From NCBI RefSeq assembly GCF_032854445.1, contig NC_088301.1:45683187-45743186 (forward strand): 60,000 nucleotides of DNA, written 5' to 3'. The position numbers and the translations under genes were made by a program. The notes beneath the pieces were generated by a model. That model saw only the letters and a program-made list of their open reading frames with translations, was not told the DNA's origin and made no database searches. Source of the stretch: Liolophura sinensis (lineage: Eukaryota > Mollusca > Polyplacophora > Chitonida > Chitonidae). Numbering within the stretch: the stretch's first letter is position 1; each line of letters opens with the position of its first letter. Shown piece by piece: positions 13,614 through 25,794 of this stretch.

Positions 13614-13952
13614 GGAATTTTGAGTTTCGACGTTACGGCATCATGGTAACGCCCTTTTGTTCCGTGACGTCGTTGCTTTACGGCACGCGAGGGTTAATCA
13701 GTGCGTATGAACGGGTATGCACATAAAATTATCCACAAAAGATTTAATTTATTAAATAAAGATAATTTGTTGAATTATATACCTAAAAATCCATTAAACT
13801 AAATATTTCTGGGAATAACAGTCATAGGTAGATTATGGAAATGGGCAGATATATTTTGTCTATGTCCGTCTATGAAAACTATTCAGCGTATTTAGTACAC
13901 TCGTGCCATAAAACGACGACGTGACGTCCAATCTTAAAATTTCTACACACTG
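13614..13952. mobile_element. MITE-like palindromic element, copy B
   Basis: This starts TTTTGAGTTTCGACGTTACG and ends with the inverted form (ACGTCCAATCTTAAAATTTC on the plus strand). It shares GTGACGTCGT, GCTTTACGGCACGCGA and TTAATCAGTGCGT with copy A, allowing for orientation. The AT-rich middle differs between copies. Confidence 0.65.
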
Positions 13953-16420
13953 TTTAAAAAAAAGAAAAAAAAAGGAAAAGAAAAAAGTGTATTGTGACGA
14001 AATAGCAAGAAGTGGTTGAAATTGCAATTATTGTCTGTATTTTATACCCAATGGCTTTTAATGCAGTTTGAGATACACTGCTGTAGTCATAAAAGCAAAA
14101 ATCATTATTCACATACATTGTACATTCGACAAGGGAAATTGCATCACTTTGCGCATGTGAGGTGAATATCAAACAAGGACGTCGTTTTATCTTCAAGTTT
14201 AAACTGGCAATGCCTCGTGCTTTAGGCCTTCTGTCCTTGATATAAATTAATTGGTTTAACACTGTTCCGGAAATGTATTTTGTGATGTTACCAGAAGGAA
14301 GAACCACATACGATTTACACAAGCATATTATTCTTTGTATAATAAGACTAACTCCACTGGTACGCGGGCATACTGCTGGGAGTCATTTCTGTATGCAAAA
14401 TATACTTTCTGTTTCATTAAATTAAGCTGCGAGTTTACAGCGCGGTAAATGTATTGTCCACAAGGTCGTCCGTGGCAAACAAATGCATAGCAAGTGGCTT
14501 TATGATAAAAATGCCCATTATTAAATTGAACAGGTTGATGTATCAATCACATAATGTGACACTGGCCTGGAGGTCAATAATACGCGTGATTCCTGCACTT
14601 GCGCAGAGTTGTTCCACATTCTGCCTGTATACCTCGCAGGTATAGTAGCAAAATACTCGTTTTCATCCCAGAAAGTTTTTGTGTAAACGAAATATATGTA
14701 GATTCATTTATTTATATGTGTGTGTTACAATGATACAGACTTCGAATTCGGGTAGCCATATATATAAGGTTTTTTTGGAAAAATTTTATCCGAAAAAAAA
14801 AGAATTAAGGCTATTTTTGTAGTTTATAAATTCTATTCTACCCTTGTCAGGATTGTGTTGAGTAAAAATTGACATTGCACTTGCACTCGTGAAGATGTGG
14901 TGCTACACGAGGACATAGTCCTCGAGTTAAGCTCAAATCCAGCTCAAAGTGTTATTGTGTTCACGCCACGATCCTGCTACACTATGAAACCGTATTTGAC
15001 TTGCCCTTCAAATCAAAAGCACCAAAGGGAATCGAGTGTGTATTAGAAAAAAAAATTGGGAGATAACAGCCACGTTTACTATTAAGTGTATATAACACCA
15101 TAATGGGTCTCTTTTGCAACAACAGGAAAAAATCTGATGTCAGTGTATTAGTGTACCGCGTAGTATGCTTAATTGAAATATATTTAGAGTTTATGTAAAC
15201 TAAATGGCTTTTAAAACAGAAAGTGGGATGTCAATTGCAAATAATTGACCAAACATTTCGCTTGCTTTCATCTTAAAGCGGTATCGATTTGTGATGCGGA
15301 AATGTCCCGCTCACCTGTACCACGTGACCATCCGGCAATCAGACATACCTGAATATTTCCATTGCCCGAAGCTCGTAACTCGCTACCTGACGGTTTAAAT
15401 GGTGCGATGCTTTGTTTTCTAATCAACACGCTTTTAGTGTCGGATTTACAGTAATGACCTCATAATACGAAGAACGGCAGTAAAATAACCATACGGACTG
15501 AGCCACTCTGTCGTTTAAGTCTGGGTCTGTTGTATCTGTAGCGTAGTGGACAGTTCACTTTGTTTAGGCTTAACTTCAATTCGTTAACGGATGGCGGGCC
15601 CTGAATACAATGTGCCGAGTTCCATTTGTAGATTTTCGAGTGGTATGGACAAATATCGACACGTCTATTTAACGAGTCGGCTCCTGTAGCGGTTGATTTA
15701 ACTACGGAGATCCTGGTTTTCCTAACCGTTGCTTCCCATCGTGCGTACTCGTCCATCCAGAAAGCCATTTAACCCGTCGTTTGGCAGTTTTAATAGCAGG
15801 AAGCCCTCTAGTATTTCTCAAAAACTCTTCCTCGGTGGCTTAAAATCGACACTTATTCCTACGGGAATAGGATGCAACACTGTTATCTGCGTAATTATTT
15901 TGAGTTTATTGAAGACGGCCCCGATTGGTTCAGTATTGAAGCTGTCAAAAAGCTTGCCTGCCAATAGCTGTGGGTCACAAAGGGAGCTATGGCCCATAAA
16001 ATTCAGGCCCGATAAAATTAACAACTATTTCAGAATCCATCCACGGGAACACCATTCAAAAAAGATTTCTTCTTTTAACCAAATGGTAGTGGGGAGACAA
16101 CATTATAAAATGAAAGAGTATAAATTAGCTGAACAACAAAAATAATAATAAAAGTTATATTATACCTTTAACCCATTCACAAAGACAGATGTGTGTATTA
16201 GAATGTCTACAACCAGACAACACACGCAATAAACGAACAAAAACACAATCCTAAAACAGTACAATCATAAATCAGATCAACAAGTGAAAAATATATTAAT
16301 GTAAATATATTAATATATCTATGTAGCCTACATGTACATAGCTATTCTCCACAGCCCAGAGACAAGTTCGCGTAAAGTTCGTTTCCAGCCACTTGGTTAT
16401 TGAACGAGACACAGAAAGCA
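13953..16420. other. Intergenic sequence, no gene recognised
   Basis: Two moderately long open frames (13954-14322 minus, 122 codons; 15729-16145 plus, 138 codons) overlap other frames and show no domain, signal peptide or codon bias that I recognise. A GGGAGATAAC word occurs at 15058-15067. Confidence 0.5.
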
Positions 16421-17120
16421 ATCATACTTCTGTCGACTTTCTATCAAACGTATCGGTCCTTTCGTCCCCGCGACAAGTAATTTTCTGTAAGTCAATTGGT
16501 TTAAGATTTATAGAGCAACGTCTGCGGTGAAATAAAAAAGCATGGTGGTCAGATGTGTTTGAGTGATGTCTGAGGTGATCAGGTCACCTTTCACCCCTCG
16601 GGATTTCATCACAATATGGCGATCCACCAGATACCTTATGTTCGCCAACTCCACCGTACATTTTTATGGCCTCTTTCTTCATTTGGATTAATTTATTTCT
16701 CCATCTATTCATTGCTTCAATTGAAAAATAGGATCGCTTCACCGAAGCAGTTGGTATTGGCGATAAGATCAGAAGTACTCCACACGAAGTAACAATTATC
16801 CGTGGCGCGCTCGCGCTATAATTCCATCGATGCGAAGAAAAGGAGCACGTGACTGAGGTCTCACGTGTCGTGGCCTCGCTTTCAGACGAGCGCATGATAG
16901 ATGCATTTTTGCGGCAAATCATAACTCGCTCTCTGTGGACCTATTGTTGATATTTTCCCCATCAAAGACCACGCAGCCCATAACAGAGGACATTAGGGAT
17001 TAGAGCCTTCAAAAAACAGCCGTCAGTTGAGGTGATGCTTGCTTTTCGCGTGTAATACATGCGCAGCCATATGGTGAAACCACTGATGATATCGCTGACG
17101 AGTTAAGCGCCACATGTGTC
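16421..17120. promoter_or_regulatory. CpG-rich candidate enhancer island
   Basis: CpG is dense (14 CpG in 16801-16920). The segment contains a nuclear-receptor direct repeat, a T-box-like TTTCACCCC at 16590, two CACGTG E-boxes (near 16845 and 16861), TAAT cores and GATTAATTTATT. It carries no recognised repeat. A minus-strand frame (16584-16922, 112 codons) crosses it without protein resemblance. The function is inferred only from composition and motifs. Confidence 0.3.
16573..16586 (+). promoter_or_regulatory. DR2 nuclear-receptor-type site
   Basis: AGGTGA and AGGTCA are directly repeated with the 2-bp spacer TC. Such direct repeats are bound by RAR/RXR-class receptors in animals. The same bases also form an interrupted inverted repeat, GGTGA-TCAGG-TCACC. 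Confidence 0.35.
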
Positions 17121-17386
17121 CCTGTTTTCATTTATTTTAACACCCTGTTTACAAGCTAATTGAAATATCTTCTATTTCTTTAATTGTTTTATTTCTTCAT
17201 TCTTGGACACCGTATATGGTATGTCTTTGTTGTAAGATCAGGGTTTCCACTGTGCAATGATACAACACTGGTTAACATTTATTTATCATCTCTTGGGAGC
17301 TAGTCTTATATTCTTTCATTATGACGCAATCATATGTGCAATATAACAGAAAAAAAACTTTAGTATAAATCTGATCGATTATATGC

Positions 17387-17784
17387 AGAACGGTATATAC
17401 AGTTGAACGTTTGATTGAATATATAAAGAACAAACAAAATAATACCTAAAGACTCTTACAGTACACTCCTGAATATATGCAAAATATTTAGATTTTTGTG
17501 ATTTAAAATCTATATGCAGGTTATATAATTTTTAAGACCTAATGGTTATGTCGCAACGATGCTAGCAAGACAGACAAACTGGAAGCATTTCTTCCACAAT
17601 CCCATCGACTTTTTACACAAATAGAAAATAAGATAAAACAATTCACAAAGAGTCTTACGGTTCACTTTTGAATATATGAAAAGTACTTCAATTTTTGAGC
17701 TTTAAAATATATGTGTAGAGTATATAATTTTTAAAACCGGTTGGTTATGTCGTAACGATGTTAGCAAGACAGACAAACCGGGAG
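17387..17784 (+). repeat. Tandem duplication with 199-bp offset
   Basis: 17451-17585 and 17650-17784 align across their whole length (shared GGTTATGTCG(C/T)AACGATG, AGCAAGACAGACAAAC and TATATAATTTTTAA). Identity is about 80% by eye. The 64 bp between the two halves aligns only weakly to the sequence before the first half. Confidence 0.9.
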
Positions 17785-20644
17785 TTTGTTCTAACGCAAA
17801 GTATAAAAAGAAGTACAAAAAATACTAAATTGGAAATAGCAGAAGTATTGCCGAAGGCAATGACTATAGTTTGGCTTTTCGCTGACACCTTGAAGTGCCG
17901 GGTACACAAACAATTTGTGAGTTGTCAAATTTGACATCCGATACAGGGATGCTACTTGAGACTGACAAGGTAGCGCTGGCCTGTTGTCCGGTCAGACCGA
18001 CTTAGTTAGGGTGGACATATATACAGGTTAATTACTACGCACCTATCTTGTAGCCGGAAGCAAATTAATAGGGCTGGATCTCCAAAGAAACGAAGTCAAT
18101 AAGGAGAAGACTGTCATTATTACCGGTGGGGATTGTACGGGACTCCGCAGCCATTTTGTCACCTGTACAAAAGGTACCTGGAACATTTGTGGAGCGGTTG
18201 CCACTTCTTAGTATTGCAGGTGACAATGATATCCAGCGGTGAGCTGTCCGCGTTACTGAATCAGGTACGGTCCAGTGAGGGCCCACCTGACGTCCCACAA
18301 AAACTCCGGCTTTGTCCAGGGCTCTGTTTTCAGTTGTCGTTGGCTTCTCAATGGAATCAGTCTCAAGTGGGGCTTGTCTCCTGCTAATATTCAACTCCGG
18401 CCACTTCATGGCGCCGTGTGCTAACTGAGTACCTGTTGTACACAACAAAAACCAAATCATCTTCACTTTGCTGTTTTTTCTGGCGGTACTTGTCATTTGA
18501 ACCCTCTCTAGCAGCTGAAGATACCTGTTCTGCCCGGCCGTTTGCTATTATCCCTGGGCAGAAATACAGGGTTGTACGCCATTTCATTACCCTACAGTAG
18601 AAAGTGAAATACTAGTAGTTAATGAGGGTATTGTGAAATCCGGGTCATTAAAACTATCAGTCTTAATTTTACAAAGTACGTATTCCTTGTTTTGAGTGTT
18701 TTGTTCGGCGCTGTGACATGAACACGTGCATCTCTTAAGATGATCTATGTTAATAGTTAGTTTTGGAAGTTATAGTGGTGATATTAATGTTTCAAGTTTC
18801 GTAAACGAATGTCCCATTTTGAAAGCGTAAACTTACGCTCATATTATACTAGTTTTATTTACCTATATATATATAAATATAAAGATGAACTTTACACATA
18901 TGACTGATGGGGACAAACTGATAAAAAATTTGCATGGGTCATTTAAAAATTTGCAAATTAGAATATGGCGTCTTGGCACATCAACACCTCGTGGGTTTAA
19001 AAGACGATGGATAGAGGGGCAGTTTGGTCGTAATGGAAGGGTACATCACTCTAGCACGTTTGATTATAAACAAACGGGCATTACCGTAGTGTGAGTTTGC
19101 TTTCCTCACGACGTTCCCAGGCTATCAGGGTCGTGCTTACAGCTTTTGTTCACATAGGGAAATTATGACCTAAGTCTGTGCTTTTCCATAATGATTGCAC
19201 AAAGCGATCATTCGTAGCGCACCAGAGGTCGAAGACAGGTAGTTAGTGGTTCATTATCGCACCTGTCCGGTTCAAGTACTCTGTATTATTGACACTGAGA
19301 ACAGGTCACACCCGCCCCCTCTCGCCACCAGAGCTTATAGTCCCGTACCCGTAGGTGTGGATGTCCGTATTATGCTTGCCAGGGCGGCCTTTCTTAGGCA
19401 GCTAAACTTTCTCAAACTGTCGTTTTAATACAGTTATTCTCAGGGTTTATTTGTAACCTGTTAATTACATAATGGGCGGGTCACGTTGCTTCTTTCCTCT
19501 CCCCATGGCCCTTGGTTTTGTGTCGTGAATAATGACATCATGGTTATCCGGAATCGTTAGAGGACCTCTGACACCGAAGTCGACCAAAACGGGCGCCAGC
19601 AACAACAATATGACTAAATGGGTTATTGTACCTGGCTGGAAAAAGGTGAGAACATCTCACGCATTGTTCGTGTTATCCATATAGTTTCCGCCTACATTTT
19701 ACATGCAGCGAAGTATTATACCTCGAGAGACCCTTCACAGCGATTATATCTTGTCTTAATCGGCTATAACCCTGACTCCGGAACAAATTCGTGGGATTAA
19801 TCCAGCGATTTACTTTTTTTTTCCGTCAAATGTAGGTCTAACCAAATCCTTTGAAAGTTACGGGTGACCACATTGGCACATTTTGCGAGCAAAAGATCAT
19901 TCACGATATTTGAGAAGGGTAGTGGTCTGTGTTCGCAAGCCATCAGCGCAGATAATTCGCCCCGGGATTTCGTCTCGTCTACCTATAGGTATTTACACTC
20001 CATAGCAAGCTATATGCCCTTATCCACCACTGACACCCTGACACAAATTATAGGGGTAGGCTTTAACACCTTGATACAATTGTGTCTCTTAAGTACTCCT
20101 GTCACTCTATCTACTTAGCCACCCGCGGTTCATCGTCAATTTTTTGAATATGTTTTTTCTTTCGCTGAGACAGATTTTCCCTTTTGCTGAAGACGTCGAA
20201 AATCGGTTAGCTGGGACAAGTACAGCGTAGTTAGAATAAGAAGTTTAGCTTCACACTGGCACCTTGCAACATTTACAGGACATTCCGTGCCAGACCACGC
20301 TGATTCAATCATGTTTATAATGTTCCGTATTAAACTGTATAAGCAATGTTTACCACAATTTTCTTTTGGTTTCATGAAATTCCAGTTTTTAATAATTACC
20401 TAGCAGAATAAAATGTCTATTAAACACATCTAAATCGTCTTTGATTGGTGTTAATGTCCTCGAATTTATTTTTCCCGTTTAGACTATATTGCCTTAAAGA
20501 TCGAAAAATTAATTCGCACAATTGAAAATAAACAAGGCTGTTTAATTTCGCATATTCGCTTTACACTACTTTATGAAGGTTTTAGAAGTACAGCCTGATG
20601 CACTATTTTAATAATACTAGATATATTTGGCACAAGTTCAAGAC
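17785..20644. other. Intergenic sequence with one weak exon candidate
   Basis: Mostly unique DNA. The parts 19,430-19,640 and 19,860-20,130 are richer in CpG and contain TAAT and GATAAT cores, but I see no gene. The exon candidate at 18287-18496 is listed separately. Confidence 0.5.
18287..18496 (-). CDS. Weak candidate first exon of a secreted protein
   Basis: A minus-strand open frame of 143 codons runs from 18496 to 18065. Residues 13-28 (MIWFLLCTTGTQLAHG) read like a signal peptide: a hydrophobic core followed by small residues at a plausible cleavage point. About 57 residues further, the frame crosses CAG/GTGGGC (donor at 18286), so the coding part may stop at 18287. No domain is recognised and no partner exon was found. 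Frames of this length also arise by chance in 60 kb, so a spurious ORF is the main alternative. Confidence 0.2.
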
Positions 20645-20876
20645 GCATACATGTAGCAAGACGTATATTGCATAGCAAACATGCAGCAAGACGTATAGTG
20701 TATACCATACATGCAGCATGACGTATATTATATAACATACATGCAGCAAGAGGTATATTGTATAGCATACATGCAGCAAGACGTATATTGTATAACATAC
20801 ATGCAGCAAGACGTATATTGTATAGCATACAAGTAGCAAGCCGTATCCTATAGCATACATTGTCAAGACGTATTGT
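20645..20876. repeat. 30-bp minisatellite, about 7.7 units
   Basis: The unit is (G/A)CATACATGCAGCAAGACG followed by TATATTGTATA. The last two units are shortened. Since 30 is divisible by three, the array stays open on the minus strand as decapeptide repeats; this is not taken as coding. Confidence 0.97.
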
Positions 20877-23637
20877 AGTAAAAGCGCTTTTGCATAAGCC
20901 TGCTTAACCAGGAAGTTAGTGCTGTATAAGCTTCAATATTCGTGTTTGTTACATCAACATGGTGGTTTCTGAACAGCTGCAATCAAAGAGCGTCTGAGAT
21001 ACCTATATTTCTATTCGATCTAGACTACGCGCTTGAAATCTGAATTTGTTATCATACCTTGAATATCGACTGTCTTCCTCGAATCATTGAAAAGTTATGA
21101 CTTTATTTGCTAATTATATATCATTCCTTATATTTTCCTGTGGAATTTATATACGTTGTTTTGGAAGTGGGTTTTCCGATTGCAGATGTGGAGCTCTTCA
21201 GCGTGATCCACGTGTCGTATACGAATGTCGGACTTCAAGGTTAGATGAACTCATTTGCAGAGCATGAATGATCATAGTACGGTCATTTATTTGAAACTGT
21301 TCTGTGTTATATACTAACACCAATGTGCGAAATACTCCATTCCATAATACACTGACATCTGAGCATAGCCTGACAAGTTTGCATGTCCTGCACGAGCACC
21401 TCACCGCAAAGTAACACAACACAAAAGTCTCCCAGCCTGGCTATAAATGCAGGGCATTTCAGAGCCAAATTTGCTGAAGTCTAGGTGTAGAACAGTTCCT
21501 ATACCCTGTGGTGTTTATAAGAGTTGTTAGTTCGAGACACACGGATGACGAATTATTATTTTAACAAAGCCGTGGTTCACGAAGAGGCGAGATTTCCCCC
21601 GGGGGAACCCGAGACAATGGCCGATCCTTTTCATATGCTAGTGGTGTGTCTGGAGTGGCCGCTCCCGCAGGGAGCACATTAGCTCAGCCTGGATTGCTTT
21701 ACAGAGCCGATTTAAAACAGAGAAAATCCACAAACGATCAAGATCTCCGGCGATATCGAGCCATAGAGGAAATAAATAAATGGACTCCAATGTACTGATT
21801 ACAAGCAATTAATGTTATAGCCCCCGACCGTGTTAGACCTGATGGCCATCAAGATACGGCCTCTTAAAATAGATGAGGACAGCACGGAACGAGTCGTTTG
21901 CACTCGCCTTTTCCCTTGTGCCGGTTAATTCTGCAACTGACTATCACGACTTAAAAGAAAGTTCCAATGTATTATTGAATAATCGCCACCACAGAGTCTA
22001 TATCGCGATTGGTTTTCCTTAATGCTTCTCAGGGAATTAATGGTGTCTCCCCGAGACCTATCGCCAGGAAATCAACACGCTCAGGGAACAATTTGAAATA
22101 TAGATATTGGGCGATCTTGATTTCCAGTGATCTGTATCACGACACTCCCGTTTAGCTTAACTCCCTAGACAGCAAAACATCGACTGTGAACGACACCGAC
22201 TTTCTGGTTAGGGTCAAACGCCAAATTAATAAAGTGTCTTTGATACAACATGGCTGTCTATATTCTTGACTGGGTGATATATCAAACTCATTTAGTGTTA
22301 AAGTTTAATTCAGCTCAATTTGCAGAAGTACTTGCGAAAGCAAAACAAGCGATGCACTCTATTGAATGCTAATCCGAAAAGAATTAAATGCATTTCCATA
22401 TTTTGCTGAATTTTTGGGTTGGTCAGTGCAAGAACTCAATGTGAACTTTTCTTACTTTTACATAATATTTATTTCATCCTTCATAAGGTGAGTAATATTT
22501 GTCATGTTATGCTATGGTGATAGGTGTTTGATTTTGCTTGAAAAACTGCATGGTTAAATCTTTATCAGGCTCTGTATTTTGTAACTTACAGTTTACCAGG
22601 TGCAAGTAATTGAAAACCGATGTGAGTTCCACTCACGAGAAAATGTTTGGTCCCCAGTGAGTTACCTCCCGTTAATGTGGAACAGATAATGACACCAACA
22701 GGTTTTGCGAAGATAATCAAGACAAATGGATACACCTTGAGGTAAAAGGCTGTCTCATTTGGCGTCTGATTTATTAAAACCACTTTTACATTGGTTGATT
22801 GGCTGTTACGGGCAACTCCGCTTTGGAAACAACGGGGTCACTTGACTGTGTTACAGGATACGATCCGGGAGCGTTCGAACTGCGTTTCCTGATCGGACGT
22901 GTGTGTAGGTCCGTCGATAAGATCTGGGAATGCTCCGACGGTCTCTATCAATATAGGGCGAGGTGGACATTTATCCGTTAGAATCTGCGCGGACGCGTGA
23001 CTAAAGCCAGGGTAAAATTAATGTACACTACACGCCAGAGCGGCCAGGATAAACACTGAGCGGCCACCGCTGATCTTATATTCCATTAACATCACCTTTT
23101 CCCATCAGGGTAATTTTTCTCTTCGGTCTTAGATAAACGCTAAAACATAAAGTTGATGATCTTGGATTGAGCAGTAATAGATACGTCAAACGATAATTAC
23201 TGTGAATAAATGTAGCGAACGAAAAACAGCGCCTCATCGAACCGAAACGAAAATACAGACACGAGACACGACACGACAGTGACACAGCAGGAGCTCGGGT
23301 CAGTAAATTAAACACAAATACCTGTCCTAGGACAAAGGAGCCGACTAGGTTAATATGTCACCGTCACAGGTATAACGCCTAGCGGATGACAAAGACAAAG
23401 CCTGGTTCTTGTTATGAAAGCCCTTGTATGGAAACCCATACTCTTTGGCAAATCAGTGAGCTTTACAGTTGATTAAATCGAAACAAAATTAACTTTTGTT
23501 TTAATTTTTTGTATCCTTCACAGGTAATGTGTTAAAGACTTTGTTTTACCAACACCGTCGAATTTATTACTGTAAAGAAGAATATATTTTAAATGTTGTT
23601 TTCTAACGTTTAATATATGAAAACTCTTGATGTTCTG
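20877..23637. other. Intergenic sequence with candidate regulatory islands
   Basis: No gene recognised. The parts 21,540-22,240 and 22,790-23,340 are CpG- and GC-richer than average and free of recognised repeats. AGTTACCTCCC, a variant of a motif dispersed in this window, is at 22660-22670. Confidence 0.5.
21540..22240. promoter_or_regulatory. Candidate enhancer: homeodomain-core cluster with 14-bp palindrome
   Basis: It contains the perfect palindrome TTCCCCCGGGGGAA (21594-21607). Downstream come many TAAT/ATTA cores (GCAATTAATGTTATAG, CCGGTTAATTC, GGGAATTAATGG, CAAATTAATAAAG), ATTGAATAATCG and GATATTGGGCG. This density in an otherwise GC-moderate block resembles developmental enhancers. 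Conservation is untested. Confidence 0.3.
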
Positions 23638-23875
23638 TTTATTTATTTATCAATAAATATTTGATAGGTATTTTTTACGCGGCACTTAAAACCACTTTTC
23701 CGACTGTGGTCAGGTATATTTATGACAGTGGAAGTGCCCGGGGTATATAATAGCCCTGTGACAAGTATCTCACAAACCTCCTGACATAAAGCCGCAGTCT
23801 AAAAAGCGAGTGTCGGGTTCGAACCTGCTACCTGAACGGTCAAGGGCCAACTGACTGATACTAGGACAATATTCT
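23638..23875 (-). mobile_element. SINE family 3 (tRNA-headed)
   Basis: On the minus strand it has an A-box-like CAGTCAGTTGG (23847-23857) and, about 22 bp on, a near-perfect B box GGTTCGAACCC (23815-23825). A body follows with CACTTCCACTGTCATAAATA and GACCACAGTCGGAAAAGTGG, then CGCGTAAAAAATACCTATC and an (AAATA)n tail. The tail resembles family 1, but the head and body differ. Confidence 0.7.
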
Positions 23876-24321
23876 AGAGGAATGAGCTACGCAGAGATGG
23901 TCCTATAAATTGTCTTTATGAGTCACAAACAATGCATTTTGACTAAAATATCATAATATATGTACCTAGACTGTTTTAAATGCGAATTAGATGTTTATTA
24001 ATTTAGATGTGCTTGGCCACCTGAGATTGTTTTGCGTTTGGCAAAAACACTTATCTGTTCTTATAAAGCACGTAAGTAAAACGTCACGGATAAAATCGTT
24101 GTGTGTGTACAACCATTGACTCATGATGTGGTTTGATTAAGTTGCACTTTTTCATGTTTATTTACGCATTAAAGAACAGCGTAACAAAATTCATTAAGAA
24201 CTGCATAACAAAAAATTTTTATTGGAATCCTGATATACAGATTCAAGACTCATTGCAAGTGCTGCTGGTGGGTAATTACATGGAAGACTTTTCGAAGCGG
24301 GTAATACTTTTATTTCAAGTG
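23876..24321. other. Intergenic sequence, no gene recognised
   Basis: AT-rich and unique-looking. No exon or repeat was identified. Confidence 0.5.
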
Positions 24322-24717
24322 TCACCTCTCTATTATACTGAGCATTATAGTTGCCGAATGAGTGCGTTTAGGCGTCTTGGTGAATGCAAGGCTCCCCAGC
24401 AGGATCCCGATGCTTACTAGGGTTAATCGGTGCGAATCCGCGCGTGGAGATTCTGACATAATGCCTCTTGTATCCTTATGAGTGACAGGTGCGAGGGATA
24501 ATTTGTATGCCAGGTCACAAAAGGAAATTATGAAGAAGAACGCATGGTTTAGCAGAATTCCGCGCCACACTCCTGAAGCCTTGTTGGATAAACCCCTTAA
24601 GTGTCCCGTATTATAGAGTATGCGTGTCTTAATGGATTCCGCAGAGGCCACATCGGCGTCAAACTGGTAGGTGAAAATGACTTCCAAAAGAGCAGGGTCA
24701 CGGGTTATATCCACCAT
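24322..24717 (-). CDS. Weak candidate exon with a hydrophobic segment
   Basis: An ATG-initiated minus-strand frame of 131 codons, one of the longer ones here. It has one hydrophobic stretch (ILLNHAFFFIISFCDLAYKL, about residues 54-73) and otherwise mixed polar sequence. A GTAAGC donor-like site at 24417-24412 falls inside the frame after ...RLTL, so a real exon might end at 24418. The product is not recognised. Codon third positions are not strongly biased. A chance ORF remains more likely than not. Confidence 0.2.
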   Translation of the reverse strand: MVDITRDPALLEVIFTYQFDADVASAESIKTRILYNTGHLRGLSNKASGVWRGILLNHAFFFIISFCDLAYKLSLAPVTHKDTRGIMSESPRADSHRLTLVSIGILLGSLAFTKTPKRTHSATIMLSIIER

Positions 24718-25559
24718 GTTCTTTCGAAATTTTAGCTTTGTTGAAATGGTCTTTCAGCCAGTCTCAACAACTTAAGGATGACAGTTAAGGCGTTAAGTGT
24801 TTGCAGACCCCCCGACGGTTTTTAGAAACCTTGTCCTCAGATGCCCCTTAATTACGGTTTTGAAAAACCTAATAAGTTCGTGGTCCGCAGAAGCAATGAC
24901 AAGTAAACCACACAAGCTGTAAACTGAATACTCGGGAGTTTTCGAGAGCGTTCTTATATAGTTCTTCTTATATAGTCTACACCAGTTTCCAACGTATTCA
25001 TCAACTGAAGACGCCTGATGGGACGGACATCATAGAAACTGCTTCATAAAAACTCAGTAGCTTTTGATGTCTGTTGCAATATGTTTTACAGATTGGTGCA
25101 TGCTTTGAGAATATGAAGTCATATTCCAATTATATGAGTAATTGTAACAAAAGTAGACTTAGCTAAAATGGAACTGGAAAGGGGGATTTTGTTAGATTGT
25201 TTATATATGGTTCAATCAAGAATTGTACGCAAATGTTTGAGCACATTCATGAAAACACAAATATTTCATGCCTGCATGACTACGGTTATATTGTGAAAAT
25301 TATTGACGGATATGTTTAAAATGACACACATCGCTAACGTAGCGCCTCCGTCGTAGGGATTTGAATTTCTCCATGGTAAAGGGAGTGTCGCGTGTATTGA
25401 GGACATGTGAAGAGTGGTATTCTGTTGACAGGTACGACAGCTATATTTGAACGGCATAAGCGTGGGATAAGGCGGAATTGAGCATTTGTGTCAGTCATCA
25501 ATCCATGTAGTACACTCGATCACTTTACTTAACACCCTCACAATCAGCGGGATCAGCGG
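24718..25559. other. Intergenic sequence, no gene recognised
   Basis: AT-rich. No repeat or coding signal was identified. Confidence 0.5.
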
Positions 25560-25794
25560 TCAATACGACGTTTGATTGGCGGGGTTTGTCAAGCCTGTCG
25601 TCTGCTCGGCTCTCGATCTCTTGGAGTCGGTCGTTTGCTTGACCCTCAAACTGCCGGTCTGCATCTTGAGACGATCAAAGCGCTTCGCAGTCTTTACAGT
25701 CCCCTTGTTCACAGATTTTGCCGTGGTCCGAATCTTCAGCATCTCCATCTCCACTTTAAACAAATGGCCAGGCTTTCCGCACAGCTCACAGCTT
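25560..25794 (-). CDS. Weak candidate terminal exon, CxxC-x4-H motif
   Basis: On the minus strand an acceptor-like ATATTTTTGTAG precedes 25794. The frame then runs to a TGA at 25562-25560. It opens with SCELCGKPGH, a C-x2-C-x4-H start of a zinc-knuckle-like motif whose expected last Cys is absent, and continues as a Lys/Thr/Arg-rich tail of about 60 residues. Third codon positions are mostly G or C (for example GAG ATG CTG AAG, CGC, CTC AAG ATG CAG ACC GGC), unlike the AT-rich surroundings, which supports coding. No upstream exon or poly(A) signal was located. The family is not recognised. Confidence 0.28.

Noticed and set aside
13954-14322. Minus-strand ORF of 122 codons
   Set aside because: Its end is encoded by an A/G-rich tract, with no domain resemblance and a composition typical of non-coding DNA.
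15729-16145. Plus-strand ORF of 138 codons
   Set aside because: Overlaps other open frames on the minus strand, no recognised domain and no splice signals at its ends.
20571-20866. Minus-strand ORFs with decapeptide repeats
   Set aside because: The 30-bp minisatellite keeps frames open because its unit is divisible by three.
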